Counted from the first letter of the stretch, positions 10,583-22,959 are shown. The stretch is DNA of 64,000 nucleotides from Tragulus kanchil (GCA_022376925.1 JAIOJX010000004.1:120739123-120803122), one strand, 5' to 3'. The notes: generated from the letters alone by a model not told the origin. Made by a program: numbers and translations.

Positions 10583-10910
10583 TACCTATTTTAATTAAAA
10601 ATATTTTATTGCTAAAACAAGTTAGCCATCATCTGATCCTTCAGCAAGTCATAATCATTTTTTCAATAATAATATCAAAGATCACAGATCACTGATCATA
10701 ATAAACATAATAATAATGAAAAAATTGAAATGTTTCAAGAATTAATAGCATGTGTCACAGATATACAAAATGCACAAATGGTGCTGGCAAAAAACAGTGC
10801 CAGTGAATTTGTCATTGCAGGGTTGCCTCAAACCTTTGATGTGTAAAAACTGCAATGCCTGCGAAACACAATAAAGCAAAGTACAATAGGGTGAGAAACA
10901 CCTCTATACA
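10583..10910 (+). mobile_element. Tigger-type (TcMar) DNA transposon, right end
   Basis: The segment shows Tigger1-like hallmarks: 'aaagatcacagatcactgatca' like at 10677, 'ataataatgaaaaaattgaaat' like, then the terminal inverted repeat region 'gcagggttgcctcaaacct' at 10819 followed by 'caataaagcaaagtacaata' at 10870. No transposase frame remains. It adjoins the 5' limit of the antisense BovB. The second D4 copy is at about 11681-12008. Confidence 0.75.
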
Positions 10911-11053
10911 TTTACTTTAGACTGTGTATGTTTCTATGTATAGTGAGACATTTCTATAAAAACTCACATATAGACAATCTTCTACTTTCTGAACTTTAAT
11001 CCTGAACTACAAAGCTTGTTTATTGTTTATCAAACATGCATTCATCATTGGTA

Positions 11054-11676
11054 CTGTCTTTAGTTCCTCTTTACTTTCTGCCATTAGAATGGTATCATCT
11101 GCATATCTGAGGTTGTTCTGACAATCTTGATTCCAGCTTGTGAGTCATGCAACCTGACATTTTGCATGATTTACTCTGCACAGAAATTAAATAAGCAGAG
11201 TGACAATATATAACCTTGATGTACTTCTTTCCCAATTTGGGATCAGTCCATTGTTCCATGTCTGGTTCTAACTGTTGGTTCTTGTTCTGCATACAGGTTT
11301 CTCAGGAAGCAGGCAAGGTGGTCAAATTTTTCCATCTGTTTAAGAATTTTCTATATTTTATTGTGATCTATACATCAAATGCTTTGGAATGCAAAGGAAT
11401 TCCACAAAAACACCTATCTCTGGTTAATTGACTATGCTAAAGCCTTTGACTGAGTGGATTAAAACTAACCGTGTAAGGTTCTGGAATTCCTTTGCTTTTT
11501 CTATGTTTCAACAGATGTTGGCAATTTGATCTCTGGCTCCTCTGCCTTTTCTAAACTCAGCTTGTACAGCTAGAATTCTCAGTTTGCGTGTGCTGAAGCC
11601 TGACTTGAAGGATTTTGAGCATACTAGCATGTGAAATGAGCAGAACTGTCTGATAGTTTGAACATTTTTGGGTCAA
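11054..11676 (-). mobile_element. BovB LINE, antisense (second D4 copy)
   Basis: Repeats 9955-10578 with a handful of substitutions. It follows Tigger sequence in the wrong order for a BovB, as expected from the tandem joint at 11053. Confidence 0.85.
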
Positions 11677-11680
11677 AGAG

Positions 11681-12008
11681 TACCTATTTTAATTAAAAAT
11701 ATTTTATTGCTAAAACAAGTTAGCCATCATCTGATCCTTCAGCAAGTCATAATCATTTTTTCAATAATAATATCAAAGATCACAGATCACTGATCATAAT
11801 AAACATAATAATAATGAAAAAATTGAAATGTTTCAAGAATTAATAGCATGTGTCACAGATATACAAAATGCACAAATGGTGCTGGCAAAAAACAGTGCCA
11901 GTGAATTTGTCATTGCAGGGTTGCCTCAAACCTTTGATGTGTAAAAACTGCAATGCCTGCGAAACACAATAAAGCAAAGTACAATAGGGTGAGAAACACC
12001 TCTATACA
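11681..12008 (+). mobile_element. Tigger-type DNA transposon end (second D4 copy)
   Basis: Duplicate of 10583-10910. It is followed to 12152 by unrecognised flanking sequence shared with copy one, then by unique DNA. Confidence 0.75.
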
Positions 12009-12327
12009 TTTAATTTAGACTGTGTATGTTTCTATGTATAGTGAGACATTTCTATAAAAACTCACATATAGACAATCTTCTACTTTCTGAACTTTAATCC
12101 TGAACTACAAAGCTTGTTTATTGTTTATCAAACATGCATTCATCATTGGTACTTTTACCCCAAGTGCTTTTTTGCAGTTTTGTTTTTCTCTCTTAGCCCA
12201 CACTAAACTCACCAGCCTCACTTATGACATTTATGCTTAAAAAAAGAACACGAAAACTCTCATTTCTGTTCACTCACCTAACCCTTAAAATTACTTCAGA
12301 GTACTTCCCCTTTTGCTGTGATTTAAC

Positions 12328-12585
12328 CCTATTTGGGGGCTTCCCTGATGGCTCAATGATAAAGAGCCCAGGAGAGCCCATGAGCTCAGTGATAAAGAGT
12401 GCGGGAGACATGGGTTCAATCTCTGGGTTGGGAAGATCCCCTGGAGAAGGAAATGGCAATACTTCAGTATTCCTGCAGGAAAATTCCACAGACTGAGAAG
12501 CCTAGTGTGCCACAGTCCATGGGGTCACAAAAAGAGTCCAATATGACTTAATGACTAAATGCAACAACAGCAAATCCTATTTGGG
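12328..12585 (+). mobile_element. Bov-tA SINE with 10-bp target-site duplication
   Basis: A plus-strand SINE (12338-12575) with a partially repeated head ('gctcaatgataaagagc' then 'gctcagtgataaagagt'), so its tRNA-like part is doubled. It ends with 'aatgcaacaacagcaaa'. The flanking direct repeat cctatttggg lies at 12328-12337 and 12576-12585. Confidence 0.9.
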
Positions 12586-13109
12586 CTGCTTGCCTTTCTA
12601 ACAGTAGGTTTCAGGTAACCCATTCCTCTATTTTCTTGCAGAGACCAAACTACATTTGTTAGTGGGATCTGTTTACAAGAGGACCACTGGTAAATATTAA
12701 GGTGTACCCACCATTCAGCTGGGATAAAATTGCCATCGGCAAAACTAGCTCCTCTGTAAGCTCTAAACTTTTTCATTTGATGAATTAAACATAAGTCTTC
12801 TTTTAAAGTTTGATGCTATTTTTAATCAATATGTTTCAAGCATATGTACTATGAGGATAGAGACTGCTTGATAGAAGGTAGATTTTGTTCTTTATTTCTT
12901 ATGTCAGACAGTGCAATGTGGTATGAGTTAATTATCTAGATAACTCAAGCTAAATACATTTATTTTCATGCTGCCTGTTGGGAAAGGCAGTTTCATAGAT
13001 GTAATCTTTCCATTCCTACCTGGCAGCCTAAGAATGAGTCTTGGATCTGGATTAGTTTCTTATCAGAAGATAATGAGTCCTCAGGGACTTGTGCTGAACT
13101 TATTGACTC
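12586..13109. other. No recognisable feature
   Basis: Single-copy sequence without a repeat or coding signal that I can identify. Confidence 0.5.
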
Positions 13110-15275
13110 TTGTAGGAATATCTTTTCCTGTTTCAGACTCAATGTGCGCTCCCTTGTTCTACTTAAGCATGAGTATAGGGCATCTATGTCAACCCTCTGC
13201 TATATGCATCCCTCATGGGGTGGGAATGAGGACATTCTGCTACAGCACAAGAAGTTGAGTACAGGCCATGTGTTCTGCAACAGCTGCTAGGCAGGACCAG
13301 CTGGTCATGGGGAACTGACATCCACAATAGAAGCTGATTTTGCCCCATTGTTTTCTGTATGTGAGATAAGCATTGTTTTGTCAAGTATTTGACTGAGTTG
13401 TGTTTTCCTTGAAGACTCCAATATCAATATTCAGCTGAGAGAAATGGTCATACTGTTACTCCCAGCGACAGACAACAGGTGCCATTAGCTCAACACTGAC
13501 CAAAAGATTATAGGTAGGATTTTCAGCATTTTTAATTGTACAATTTTTAATTTAAATGATCAAGACAAAGAATTATTCTGACAAATCTATATATACATAT
13601 AACTCATACATATATGTATGAAAAGAAAGAAAGACAGAGAAAATAATGTATGACTATGCATATTTTCTACAAAATCTGATCTATATACCATTTAGAGAAA
13701 CTTGGCCTCACAGGCCCGCTTACCCCAGTCTGCTCGTCCTGCTTGCTCTCCTGGTGGGTTCCTGATGGATCCCACCATTGCTGTCCAGATGTCTCCATCA
13801 TCTCTCACTCATCTCTTAATGCCACTGACTATCTTAGTCTCCTGAAAATGAGGATTACACTTTATCCTGGCTTTTGTTGCTGCCACTGCGTGGAACAGAA
13901 ATGTCATTTTCCAAATCCAAACCAGCTTGTCCTACAGAAACTCTGTGACTACTAGAAAGCACTGGGTAACACAATCACCAGACCCTGTACAAGGGTTCAG
14001 GTCCTATGGAATGAACTTTGACCAATGACAGAGCCATCTGGTAAACTGCTTGCACTTTATCTTCCAATGGATTGGTCTTTCAAGGGAGATTCCACTAGAC
14101 TTAAGAATGGCTATGTTTTCTTTCTTGACCAGTTTGGTAAGACTAAGTAAAACTTTGCAATGCCAAATCGAGATAAGCAGTAGAGCAGAAATTTGTAGGA
14201 ATATCTTTTCCTGTTTCAGACTCAATGTGCCCTTGTTCTACTTAAGCATGAGTATAGGGCATCTATGTCAACCCTCTGCTATATGCATCCCTCATGGGGT
14301 GGGAATGAGGACATTCTGCTACAGCACAAGAAGTTGAGTACAGGCCATGTGTTCTGCAACAGCTGCTAGGCAGGACCAGCTGGTCATGGGGAACTGACAT
14401 CCACAATAGAAGCTGATTTTGCCCCATTGTTTTCTGTATGTGAGATAAGCATTGTTTTGTCAAGTATTTGACTGAGTTGTGTTTTCCTTGAAGACTCCAA
14501 TATCAATATTCAGCTGAGAGAAATGGTCATACTGTTACTCCCAGCGACAGACAACAGGTGCCATTAGCTCAACACTGACCAAAAGATTATAGGTAGGATT
14601 TTCAGCATTTTTAATTGTACAATTTTTAATTTAAATGATCAAGACAAAGAATTATTCTGACAAATCTATATATACATATAACTCATACATATATGTATGA
14701 AAAGAAAGAAAGACAGAGAAAATAATGTATGACTATGCATATTTTCTACAAAATCTGATCTATATACCATTTAGAGAAACTTGGCCTCACAGGCCCGCTT
14801 ACCCCAGTCTGCTCGTCCTGCTTGCTCTCCTGGTGGGTTCCTGATGGATCCCACCATTGCTGTCCAGATGTCTCCATCATCTCTCCACTCATCTCTTAAT
14901 GCCACTGACTATCTTAGTCTCCTGAAAATGAGGATTACACTTTATCCTGGCTTTTGTTGCTGCCACTGCGTGGAACAGAAATGTCATTTTCCAAATCCAA
15001 ACCAGCTTGTCCTACAGAAACTCTGTGACTACTAGAAAGCACTGGGTAACACAATCACCAGACCCTGTACAAGGGTTCAGGTCCTATGGAATGAACTTTG
15101 ACCAATGACAGAGCCATCTGGTAAACTGCTTGCACTTTATCTTCCAATGGATTGGTCTTTCAAGGGAGATTCCACTAGACTTAAGAATGGCTATGTTTTC
15201 TTTCTTGACCAGTTTGGTAAGACTAAGTAAAACTTTGCAATGCCAAATCGAGATAAGCAGTAGAGCAGAAATTTG
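13110..15275. repeat. Tandem duplication D5, period about 1080-1083 bp
   Basis: 13110-14195 recurs at 14193-15275, joined through 'ttg'. Copy two lacks four bases soon after the joint ('gtgcccttg' at 14228 versus 'gtgcgctcccttg' at 13143) and has one extra C at 14884. The content is unrecognised apart from a short TA-rich stretch (13588-13620 and its copy). Two small frames appear twice only because of the duplication. Confidence 0.95.
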
Positions 15276-15378
15276 CAGAGATATTTTCTTTAGCTTCTTC
15301 TAGTCAATAAGCTTATTTTTCCTTTAATGAGTACAACTTGAAATTTAATATCAGAATAGTCTTCATATTATGTATAAT
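15276..15378. other. Short unique link between D5 and D6
   Basis: About 100 bases of AT-rich sequence present once. No feature seen. Confidence 0.5.
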
Positions 15379-17580
15379 CCCTTTTAGGTGTACTATAAAT
15401 ATAAGAATAAAAAGTGTGCTTAGAATTTTCTCCCTCTCAGCTTTCAAGGAAACGTGAGTCTTGAGGAGTCTGCCTTTTACTCTACAGAGCAGTGATAGAT
15501 GGGTTTGCAAATGACTGCAGAAGTTACAGCTGTAAAAAAATGATGCTTCAGAAAGAGTGACAAAAGGAGGAACTTAAACAGGGAATGACTAATTTAAGTA
15601 GAAGGTGTTCTTTCTAGAATTTAAGAAAAGTAACCAAGATATTTCATAAGGTTTAAAATTTTTTCTGTACATACCACTCTCCCTATTCTAAATAGATGTT
15701 CAAGGAAGATCTTCATGATTATTTAAGGTCTGGTACTTCATTCTAATGTGATACAAAGCTAAAGAGGATCTGGAAGAGAGAACAATATGGCCCCATTTTA
15801 TTCAGATGGCAGACAGAAACATTCCACTTTGGTTAAGTGCTGAGTAATATTTGCTTAGTTCATATCACAGTGTGAGTACAGTGACTCCCTCCCTTTGGGT
15901 GTCTAGGTGAAAAGTCTTTATTTACAGAATCATTTAACTAAACATTTACTAAGATTCTGAAGATGAAAACCTAATAATATCCACTCTCAATCTAGTGGCA
16001 TTTATCTCTAAAGATTGAAACCCAGTCACACAGCTTGCAAACTTCAAGTACCAGAAATGCAATAGATTCTGAAAATCAGGTGAGAGGCCAGTCCCCTCTT
16101 CCCTCTCCTGTATGTGAATCACCATGGGCGTGCTCTGTGCTGCTCAGCTCCAGTCTGCACTGGATTGCCATGTCATGATTTCCTGTGGTCCTTGTTCTGC
16201 ATGCTGACTTACATCTGCTCAGATGCCCACAGTCAGGTGCACAGTCATGGATCCTGCCTTTGATTTTTCTCCCTGGGAAGCAGAAGTCTGTTGAGCATTA
16301 CTTTGAGGCCAGTAGACTGGTGGCTCAGCACGACCTCATTATTAGGGCCTTTCTTTTGTCCTTTGATGTTAATTCATCTAGAAACTAGATGTGAGAACTC
16401 TGGCAAATTCCATTGTTGCACTTGTCTGTATGGATTAGGTTCAGGGTGTACAAAGCACAGTTCCTCTCAGCTTCAAGGAAACGTGAGTCTTGAGGAGTCT
16501 GCCCTTTTAGGTGTACTATAAATATAAGAATAAAGTGTGCTTAGAATTTTCTCCTCTCAGCTTTCAAGGAAACGTGAGTCTTGAGGAGTCTGCCTTACTC
16601 TACAGAGCAGTGATAGATGGGTTTGCAAATGACTGCAGAAGTTACAGCTGTAAAAAAATGATGCTTCAGAAAGAGTGACAAAAGGAGGAACTTAAACAGG
16701 GAATGACTAATTTAAGTAGAAGGTGTTCTTTCTAGAATTTAAGAAAAGTAACCAAGATATTTCATAAGGTTTAAAATTTTTTCTGTACATACCACTCTCC
16801 CTATTCTAAATAGATGTTCAAGGAAGATCTTCATGATTATTTAAGGTCTGGTACTTCATTCTAATGTGATACAAAGCTAAAGAGGATCTGGAAGAGAGAA
16901 CAATATGGCCCCATTTTATTCAGATGACAGACAGAAACATTCCACTTTGGTTAAGTGCTGAGTAATATTTGCTTAGTTCATATCACAGTGTGAGTACAGT
17001 GACTCCTCCCTTTGGGTGTCTAGGTGAAAATTCTTTATTTACAGAATCATTTAACTAAACATTTACTAAGATTCTGAAGATGAAAACCTAATAATATCCA
17101 CTCTCAATCTAGTGGCATTTATCTCTAAAGATTGAAACCCAGTCACACAGCTTGCAAACTTCAAGTACCAGAAATGCAATAGATTCTGAAAATCAGGTGA
17201 GAGGCCAGTCCCCTCTTCCCTCTCCTGTATGTGAATCACCATGGGCGTGCTCTGTGCTGCTCAGCTCCAGTCTGCACTGGATTGCCATGTCATGATTTCC
17301 TGTGGTCCTTGTTCTGCATGCTGACTTACATCTGCTCAGATGCCCACAGTCAGGTGCACAGTCATGGATCCTGCCTTTGATTTTTCTCCCTGGGAAGCAG
17401 AAGTCTGTTGAGCATTACTTTGAGGCCAGTAGACTGGTGGCTCAGCACGACCTCATTATTAGGGGCCTTTCTTTTGTCCTTTGATGTTAATTCATCTAGA
17501 AACTAGATGTGAGAACTCTGGCAAATTCCATTGTTGCACTTGTCTGTATGGATTAGGTTCAGGGTGTACAAAAAGCACAG
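15379..17580. repeat. Tandem duplication D6, period about 1123 bp, with a 43-bp partial third copy at the joint
   Basis: 15379-16460 recurs at 16502-17580. The spacer 16461-16503 is not foreign: it repeats 15432-15474 of the unit with one base missing. The joint therefore runs from the end of copy one to base 15432 of the unit, then back to its start through shared 'ccttttа'-like sequence. Content is otherwise unrecognised; small frames are not gene-like. Confidence 0.93.
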
Positions 17581-18108
17581 ACAATATAGGGATCAGCTCT
17601 GTGGAGCAGCGTCAGGCCTAAGACCCAGCAGGTGGCTGACAAATTGAAGTCAAACATAAGAGAATCTTTTAATCTCTGCCTTTTATTCACCTGTTTGCTC
17701 TGATCTCTACTCCAAACCCTTATCCACTCCACTCTGTATCATTATATGTACTTTTCAGGCTCCATTGGCCTCTAGTGTTCAGCTTAGTTTAGCCAATGGG
17801 AAGGACTGGCAGAAACAGGATAAGGGTATAAGTTGTGTTTCTTTCCCTGTTTTGGAGAGATTCTCTGAACCTCCTTGGTGGCTGCAACTTATGCCTTCCA
17901 GACCGGTAGTGGCTCTATCTTTTGCCAGGTAGGCTGGCTCCTGGCTGCCCTCCTCTCTTTGTCCCTCCAGCCTTAGAGGAACCAGTGGTTTCTCAATGTG
18001 GCTAATATCTGGGTCACCCCATCATCCTCTATTTAACTTTTCAGCTTTTTCATTATGTGTAAAGAGTTATCTGTGCCAAATTTACTCTGCTTAAAATATT
18101 ATATTGAG
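17581..18108. other. Probable old interspersed repeat, family unknown
   Basis: The block has a pyrimidine-rich part and a 'gccaatgggaaggactggca' segment near 17793 that I associate with old mammalian repeats, but I cannot place the family. No coding signal. Confidence 0.3.
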
Positions 18109-18440
18109 GGCTTCCCCTGGTGGTCCAATGGGTAAGGACACCGCCTTGCAGTGCAAGGGACACCGGTTCGATCCCTGGCCTGGGAAGATCCCACATGCCG
18201 TGGAGCAGTTGGACCAATGTGTCCAATCACTGAGCTGGAGCTCTGGAGCGCATGCGCCCAGAGCCGGCGCTCTGCCATGACAGACGCCACCGCGATAGGA
18301 GGCTCACAGGAGCCAAAGAACAAAGATGGATGGAAATAGAGAAATGAAAGACCAATAAAGTGGCCCGCCCGCTCCCCTCCCTCCCCAACCCGACCCCCGC
18401 CCAAAATAAATAAATAAATAAATCTTTAAAAAAATATATT
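18109..18440 (+). mobile_element. CHR-type SINE
   Basis: Well-preserved plus-strand element. It has a head 'ggcttcccctggtggtcc', a perfect B box ggttcgatccc at 18166-18176, a GC-rich body, 'caaagaacaaagatggatgg' near 18315, a pyrimidine block, and an (aaat)n tail at 18403-18424. An imperfect flanking repeat around 'aaaatattata' may be its target-site duplication. The intact internal promoter makes it the best-preserved CHR copy here. Confidence 0.88.
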
Positions 18441-18847
18441 ATAGTGAATCATATACATTTACTAATACTGGACTGAATCTGATCAGCAAAAAATGGCAGT
18501 TACCTATGGTTTTACCACATGTCCAGTAATTTCTGTTTTCTTTCAAATCATAACTGATACACACCCTAAACTTAGGGAAATTAAGGCAGCTAAAAGTTCT
18601 GTCATAAGTAAGTAAAGTGAGCTGAAACTTGAGGAAGTTAAAGGAGAAAATATTATTATAAGTAAAATTTTAAAAATAAGCATATTTTATCTAGATAAAA
18701 AGAAATGGATTTGGGGAAGGAAAGCTCTGGAAAAGACAGAGCTTCAGAAGGAACAGCATCTTTTAGCAAAGCAGCTTGCAGTGGCTAGAATTCATGACTC
18801 ACATCAAATGGTGACATGGCTGTGAGAAAGTTTGCGGCTGCTGTATT
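18441..18847. other. No recognisable feature
   Basis: AT-rich single-copy sequence with no identified repeat. Confidence 0.5.
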
Positions 18848-19505
18848 AGTATTAGTTTGCTAGGGCTGCTGTAACAAAGTACTTTAAATTAAGTGGTTAA
18901 AATAACAGACATTCATTATCTCACAGTTCTGAAGGTTAGAAGTCTGAGATCAAGGCATCAATAGGATTAACTTCTTTTGAGTGCCATGAGGAAGAGTCTG
19001 TTGTCCTGCCTTCTGGTGACTTGCTGGCAATCTTCGGTGCTCAATGATCTGTAGACACCTCACTCCAACCTCTGCCTTCATGTTCATATGCCATTTTCCT
19101 TGTGTACTGTGTGCATGCCTGTGAAGTCACTCAGCCATGTCTTACTCTTTGTGACCCCATGGACTAGAGCCCTCTCCATGGGATTCTCCAGGCAAGAATA
19201 CTGGAGTGGGTTGCCATGCCCTCCTCCAGACTATCTTCCCGACCCAGGGATCTAACCTATATCACTTTTGTCTCCTGCATTGGCATGAGGGTTATTTACC
19301 ATGAGCACCACCTGGGAAATCCTGCTTTGTGTTTAATTGGGTCCAAATTCCCCCTTTCATAATGACAACAGTCATACCAAATCAAGGCCCCATTAATGAG
19401 TACCTCTGCAAAGAACCCATCTCCAAATAAGGTCACATCTGAGGCACTAGGCATGAGTCCTTCACTATATGACTTTGAAGAGGAAGCAATTCAACCTAGA
19501 ACAAC
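18848..19505 (-). mobile_element. Old mammalian interspersed repeat split by a Bov-A2
   Basis: The two halves (18848-19100 and 19322-19505) read as one antisense copy of the family at 1371-1683: 'agtttgctagggctgctgta' near 18855, 'ctcacagttctgaaggttag' near 18920, 'ccaaataaggtcacatctga' near 19423. The intervening Bov-A2 is younger. Family name not assigned. Confidence 0.65.
19101..19321 (-). mobile_element. Bov-A2 SINE
   Basis: Antisense SINE with 'gtgaagtcactcagccatgt' at 19120, 'tttgtgaccccatggacta', 'ccatgggattctccaggca' and the reversed head 'cacctgggaaatcct' at its right end. Short similar flanks (cttgtgt and ctttgtgt) may be the target-site duplication. Confidence 0.88.
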
Positions 19506-19871
19506 CAGTTATAACACTTTGCCATAATTTGGTGATGCAATAAAAAGAATCAGGACTGATTATAGATAGGATATTGAGAAAACTATTTAAACTGTATTCA
19601 ACAGGAGTGACAAATTAATATGAAACTAGGATAAGGGAAAAAAATGAATTGATGTTGACATAAAATATCTTTTTCAAGGAAATGTGGGAATTGATGAAGC
19701 CTTTGACTAAAAAGGAAAGCCCAAAAGAAAAAGCAAGTTCCCTGGAAGTTTTAAAAAATTCATTATTTGAGAGACAGGAATTAAAGTTATATAATATTAG
19801 TGTTTTCGAATATTGAATTTGAAGTTCATGGAGCATGCTTAACTGTAGATTCATAGTGGGTTATGCAATTT
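19506..19871. other. No recognisable feature
   Basis: Single-copy AT-rich DNA. The 79-codon minus-strand frame (19854-19615) shows no family likeness. Confidence 0.5.
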
Positions 19872-20090
19872 GGGGTCTGGAGCTCTGGGGTTAAATTCAG
19901 GGCTTCAACTTGCAGCTTTTCCCATTGTGAATTTGAACAAGATACTTACACTTTCTAAGCTGCAATTTCTTTATCTATAACATACAGTTGTTATCACTGA
20001 TTCTGTGGGCTGTTGAAGGATTAAAGATATATACCATGTAAAACAGTTTAGTGTCTGGCATTGCTAAAGTATTTCATGTTTGACTGTTAC
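19872..20090 (+). mobile_element. MIR SINE
   Basis: Near full-length plus-strand MIR: 'ggtctggagctctggggtta' start, the 'tgaatttgaacaagatactt' core, 'tttctttatctataacatac', and 'gtgtctggcattgctaaagt' at the end. Divergence is as expected for this ancient family. Confidence 0.82.
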
Positions 20091-20327
20091 CATGATCACT
20101 GGACTTTCCTGGTGGCTCCAACAGTAAAGACTCCATCTGCACTGTAGGAGAACTGGGTTCAGTCCCTGGGTTTGGAAAATCCCTTGGAGAAGGGAATGGC
20201 AACCTACTCCAGTATTCTTGCCTGGAAAATTCCATGAACAAAAGAGCCTGGTGGGCTATAGTCCAGGGGGTCGCAAAGAGTCAGACATGACTGAGCGACT
20301 AAAACATGTACCCTTAGCATGATCACT
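20091..20327 (+). mobile_element. Bov-tA SINE with 10-bp target-site duplication
   Basis: Plus-strand SINE at 20101-20317, with 'ggagaagggaatggcaacc', 'ctccagtattcttgcctgg' and 'cagacatgactgagcgacta'. The flanking repeat catgatcact lies at 20091-20100 and 20318-20327. Confidence 0.92.
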
Positions 20328-20694
20328 ATTACTAACCTTACCAATACTGGTTATTGGAATAGACACACCAGCCAGTAAGTGAAGAGTGCCGTGGAACAGT
20401 GGTCTAACATCCCTGCATAACATGAGAGAAGGGACACCAAATATTAATAAATATCAGAAGTAAGATGTTTTCCTTCTACCTTTTATAGAAGAGAGGAAGA
20501 CAGCCTGGAGGAAGAAAGAGCACTGTCATCTTCATTTCATATATTATGCTTGAACCCTGAACCCAGTTTTACCTAGTTTGTTATTCAGTTATTCAATTAT
20601 TTAAGAATTACTAAGTCCTCTGAAAAGGACTCAAGTATCCAGTCAATATATGAATAATAATACTCTGTTCTTTCCTACTGATAAGAAATCTTAT
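20328..20694. other. No recognisable feature
   Basis: Single-copy sequence with no named feature. Confidence 0.5.
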
Positions 20695-20945
20695 TTATTT
20701 ATTTATTTATTTTGTTTTTGGTTACAGTGGGTCACCAGTTGTAGTGTTCGGGCTTCTCTTATTACAGAGCATAGACTCTAGGCGAATGGGCTTCGGTAGC
20801 TATGGCTTGTGGCCTTAGAACACAGGCTCAATAGTTGTGCTGTATGGGCTGTTGGCTGTGCATGCGGAATCTTCCCGGACTGGGGATCCAACCCGGATCC
20901 CCTGCATTTTCAGTCACATTCTTATCTACTGTATCAACAGGGAGG
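20695..20945 (-). mobile_element. CHR-type SINE, diverged
   Basis: Antisense element with a (ttta)n tail at 20692-20712, a degraded body ('cttattacagagcatagact' at 20758), 'ggggatccaacccggatcc' at 20881 as the reversed B-box region, and the reversed head to about 20945. Confidence 0.75.
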
Positions 20946-21053
20946 CCCAGAGAATCTTCTTCTCTATTTAAATGGTACTACCTTGACTCACTCATCACCA
21001 TGTAGCAAGTCAAACTCGAAAGGGATCCTGATATCAGAACTCTACTTTATTAA

Positions 21054-21385
21054 ATGCAGTAACATGTACACCCCACTGTATTTAAAATGGATAACCAACA
21101 AGAATCTCTTGCATAGCACATGGAACTCTGCTCAAAGTTATGTGCCCAGCCTGAATGGGAGGGCAGCTTAGGGGAGAATGGATACATGTGTTTGTATGGC
21201 TTCATTGTACATTGAAGCTATCAAAACATTGTTTATTAATCAGTTATGAAAAAAAAGTGTTAGTCACTCAGTCATACCTGACTTTTTGAATAGTACCCTT
21301 ATGAATAGTAGCCCACCATGCTCCTCTGTCCATGGGATTCTTCAGGCAAGAATTGGCTATACACCAACAGAAAATAAAATGTTTA
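21054..21385 (+). mobile_element. L1 LINE 3' UTR split by a Bov-A2 fragment
   Basis: Plus-strand L1 3' end: 'aaaatggataaccaacaaga' at 21085, 'agcacatggaactctgctca' at 21116, 'gaatggatacatgtgt' at 21176, then after the Bov-A2 'ggctatacaccaacagaaaa' at 21355. Fragmentary and dead. Confidence 0.75.
21253..21357 (-). mobile_element. Bov-A2 SINE fragment
   Basis: Antisense fragment: 'gtgttagtcactcagtcat' at 21258, then 'tctgtccatgggattcttca' at 21326. Only about half of the element is present. It is inserted in the L1 3' UTR. Confidence 0.75.
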
Positions 21386-22017
21386 AGAAAAAAGTAGTAG
21401 TAGTAGTATTTGCCCTTCAGTAAACACCCATCACTTTTCCCCAAAATCTTCCCTCAGGGAAATAGATAAAACATTTTAACTTGTTCAGCATATACTTGCA
21501 CTCACAATCACATTTTGTAAAATTTCTCAAGCCTCTCACTTTCTTGAGTTATTCAAAGAAAAGAGAGATGAGGAAGACTGTAAAGGTAAATTAAATGTTC
21601 TTCAGAACTGCAGTTCACTATCTACGTTGGCACAAAATGGCAATGTGTAAGTGTTGAATTGAACATTCACCTGCTAAATGACAATGAAATAAGAAGTAAG
21701 CCTGTGTGAAATTTGACGAAGATGCTTCTTTGCCTCAATTGCTCAGGACAGTATACATTTTGTGACATTAAACTCTTGAAATCTTAGGCTTGCAAATGAT
21801 TTTAAAGTTAGTGTTTTTCAAAATCTTGCCTGAGTCAAGGCATCTAGTTAGAGCATTTTTAGAGGATGAACAGGGAGAGTGGAAGCAATGAGATTTTTCA
21901 CTTGATATAACTGTGTTTAGTCGATAAATAAATTACACAGTGAGGATGGTAGAAGCAGTTTGGAACAATCTGAGGTAGAGGGATACATGTTTAGAGCTGA
22001 ATTGATCCCTCGGGGGA
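21386..22017. other. No recognisable feature
   Basis: A short (tag)n run at about 21396-21411; otherwise unremarkable single-copy sequence. Confidence 0.5.
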
Positions 22018-22140
22018 CATCCTAAATTATTCCCACATTTTATATCTGAAGAAACTACACTCAAAGAAGTTGACTGAGTCTTGGTGGCAGATTTGGAATA
22101 GTGCCTTCAGGTTCCGAGATTGGAGTTTATTCCTTTATAT
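22018..22140 (-). mobile_element. MIR SINE
   Basis: Antisense MIR core and tRNA-like part: 'cccacattttatatctgaag' at 22032, 'ctcaaagaagttgactgag' at 22060, 'ggcagatttggaatagtgcc' at 22084. Confidence 0.6.
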
Positions 22141-22377
22141 TATGTGGTGAAATTAGAGAAATCATTAAAATCAACATCCTCAGTGACTATATCTTCATCC
22201 TGTGCTAATCTAGTGGGAATGAGGAGGGTAAAGATCTCAGTTTTCCTCTCTATCTGCCAGATAATCTAGAATAGTATTATTGAAAGGCCTGGCAGACTTT
22301 TAAATAGAAAATTGTCCAGTTTCCTGTAAAGGAGCCTTAGTGAAGGAGGGCAGTGCTGGTGAGTGACTTTGTTGCTA

Positions 22378-22396
22378 AAAAAAAAAAAAAAAAAAG
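22378..22396. repeat. Poly-A run
   Basis: About 19 A residues followed by 'gacatttttttt'. I cannot attach the run to a named retroelement. Confidence 0.7.
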
Positions 22397-22959
22397 ACAT
22401 TTTTTTTCACTCTGGTGCAGCCATAATATACCCGTGGGGAGGAAGTGGAACAGGGTGGGAGGAGGTAGGTTAGACCAGGAATGGAGAGAGAAGGAATCAC
22501 AAAATTGCTAAATTAAATGTAATGTCATGCTTTGCAGGCTTTAATTAAAATCACAGGTTGATTTCCAGCCAAACTGGGTCATGGGAGCCTGAAACATGCT
22601 TCAGTATTCCTAAATTGTCTAAAGGAAAAACAAAAGCAATACAATACAAGATAGAACATTAACAATACACACACAGTCTAACCAATATACAACATTAATG
22701 CCACACAACTTCATACAGTACAATTTTAGAAGTGACAATCTAAACCTTGACCACATTCAACTCCACTGCTTTTTCAAATGTGATCTTTCAAGAGCATTTC
22801 ATGGCTTCACTTTTTAACCCTACTGATATTGAACATATTTTTATTTGCTAGAATTACTGAGGTTGAGAGAAAAGAACCTCGATTTGGTCAGAAAGAAGCC
22901 ATATTCTGCTGTATTTTTATGGATAACAAGAGAAACAGCCCTTTCTTAGTCCCTCTCTG

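Larger units (their letters stand above)
9955..12152. repeat. Tandem duplication D4, period 1098 bp
   Basis: 9955-11053 recurs at 11053-12152, joined through shared 'gtact'. A few single-base differences are seen (for example c/t at 10111 versus 11209, c/t at 10457 versus 11555, c/a near 10914 versus 12012). It overlaps D3, so the stretch from about 9955 to 10147 also matches 8793-8979. Confidence 0.95.

Noticed and set aside
18109..18340. tRNA gene at the perfect B box 18166-18176
   Set aside because: The B box belongs to the tRNA-derived head of a CHR SINE; no complete cloverleaf follows.
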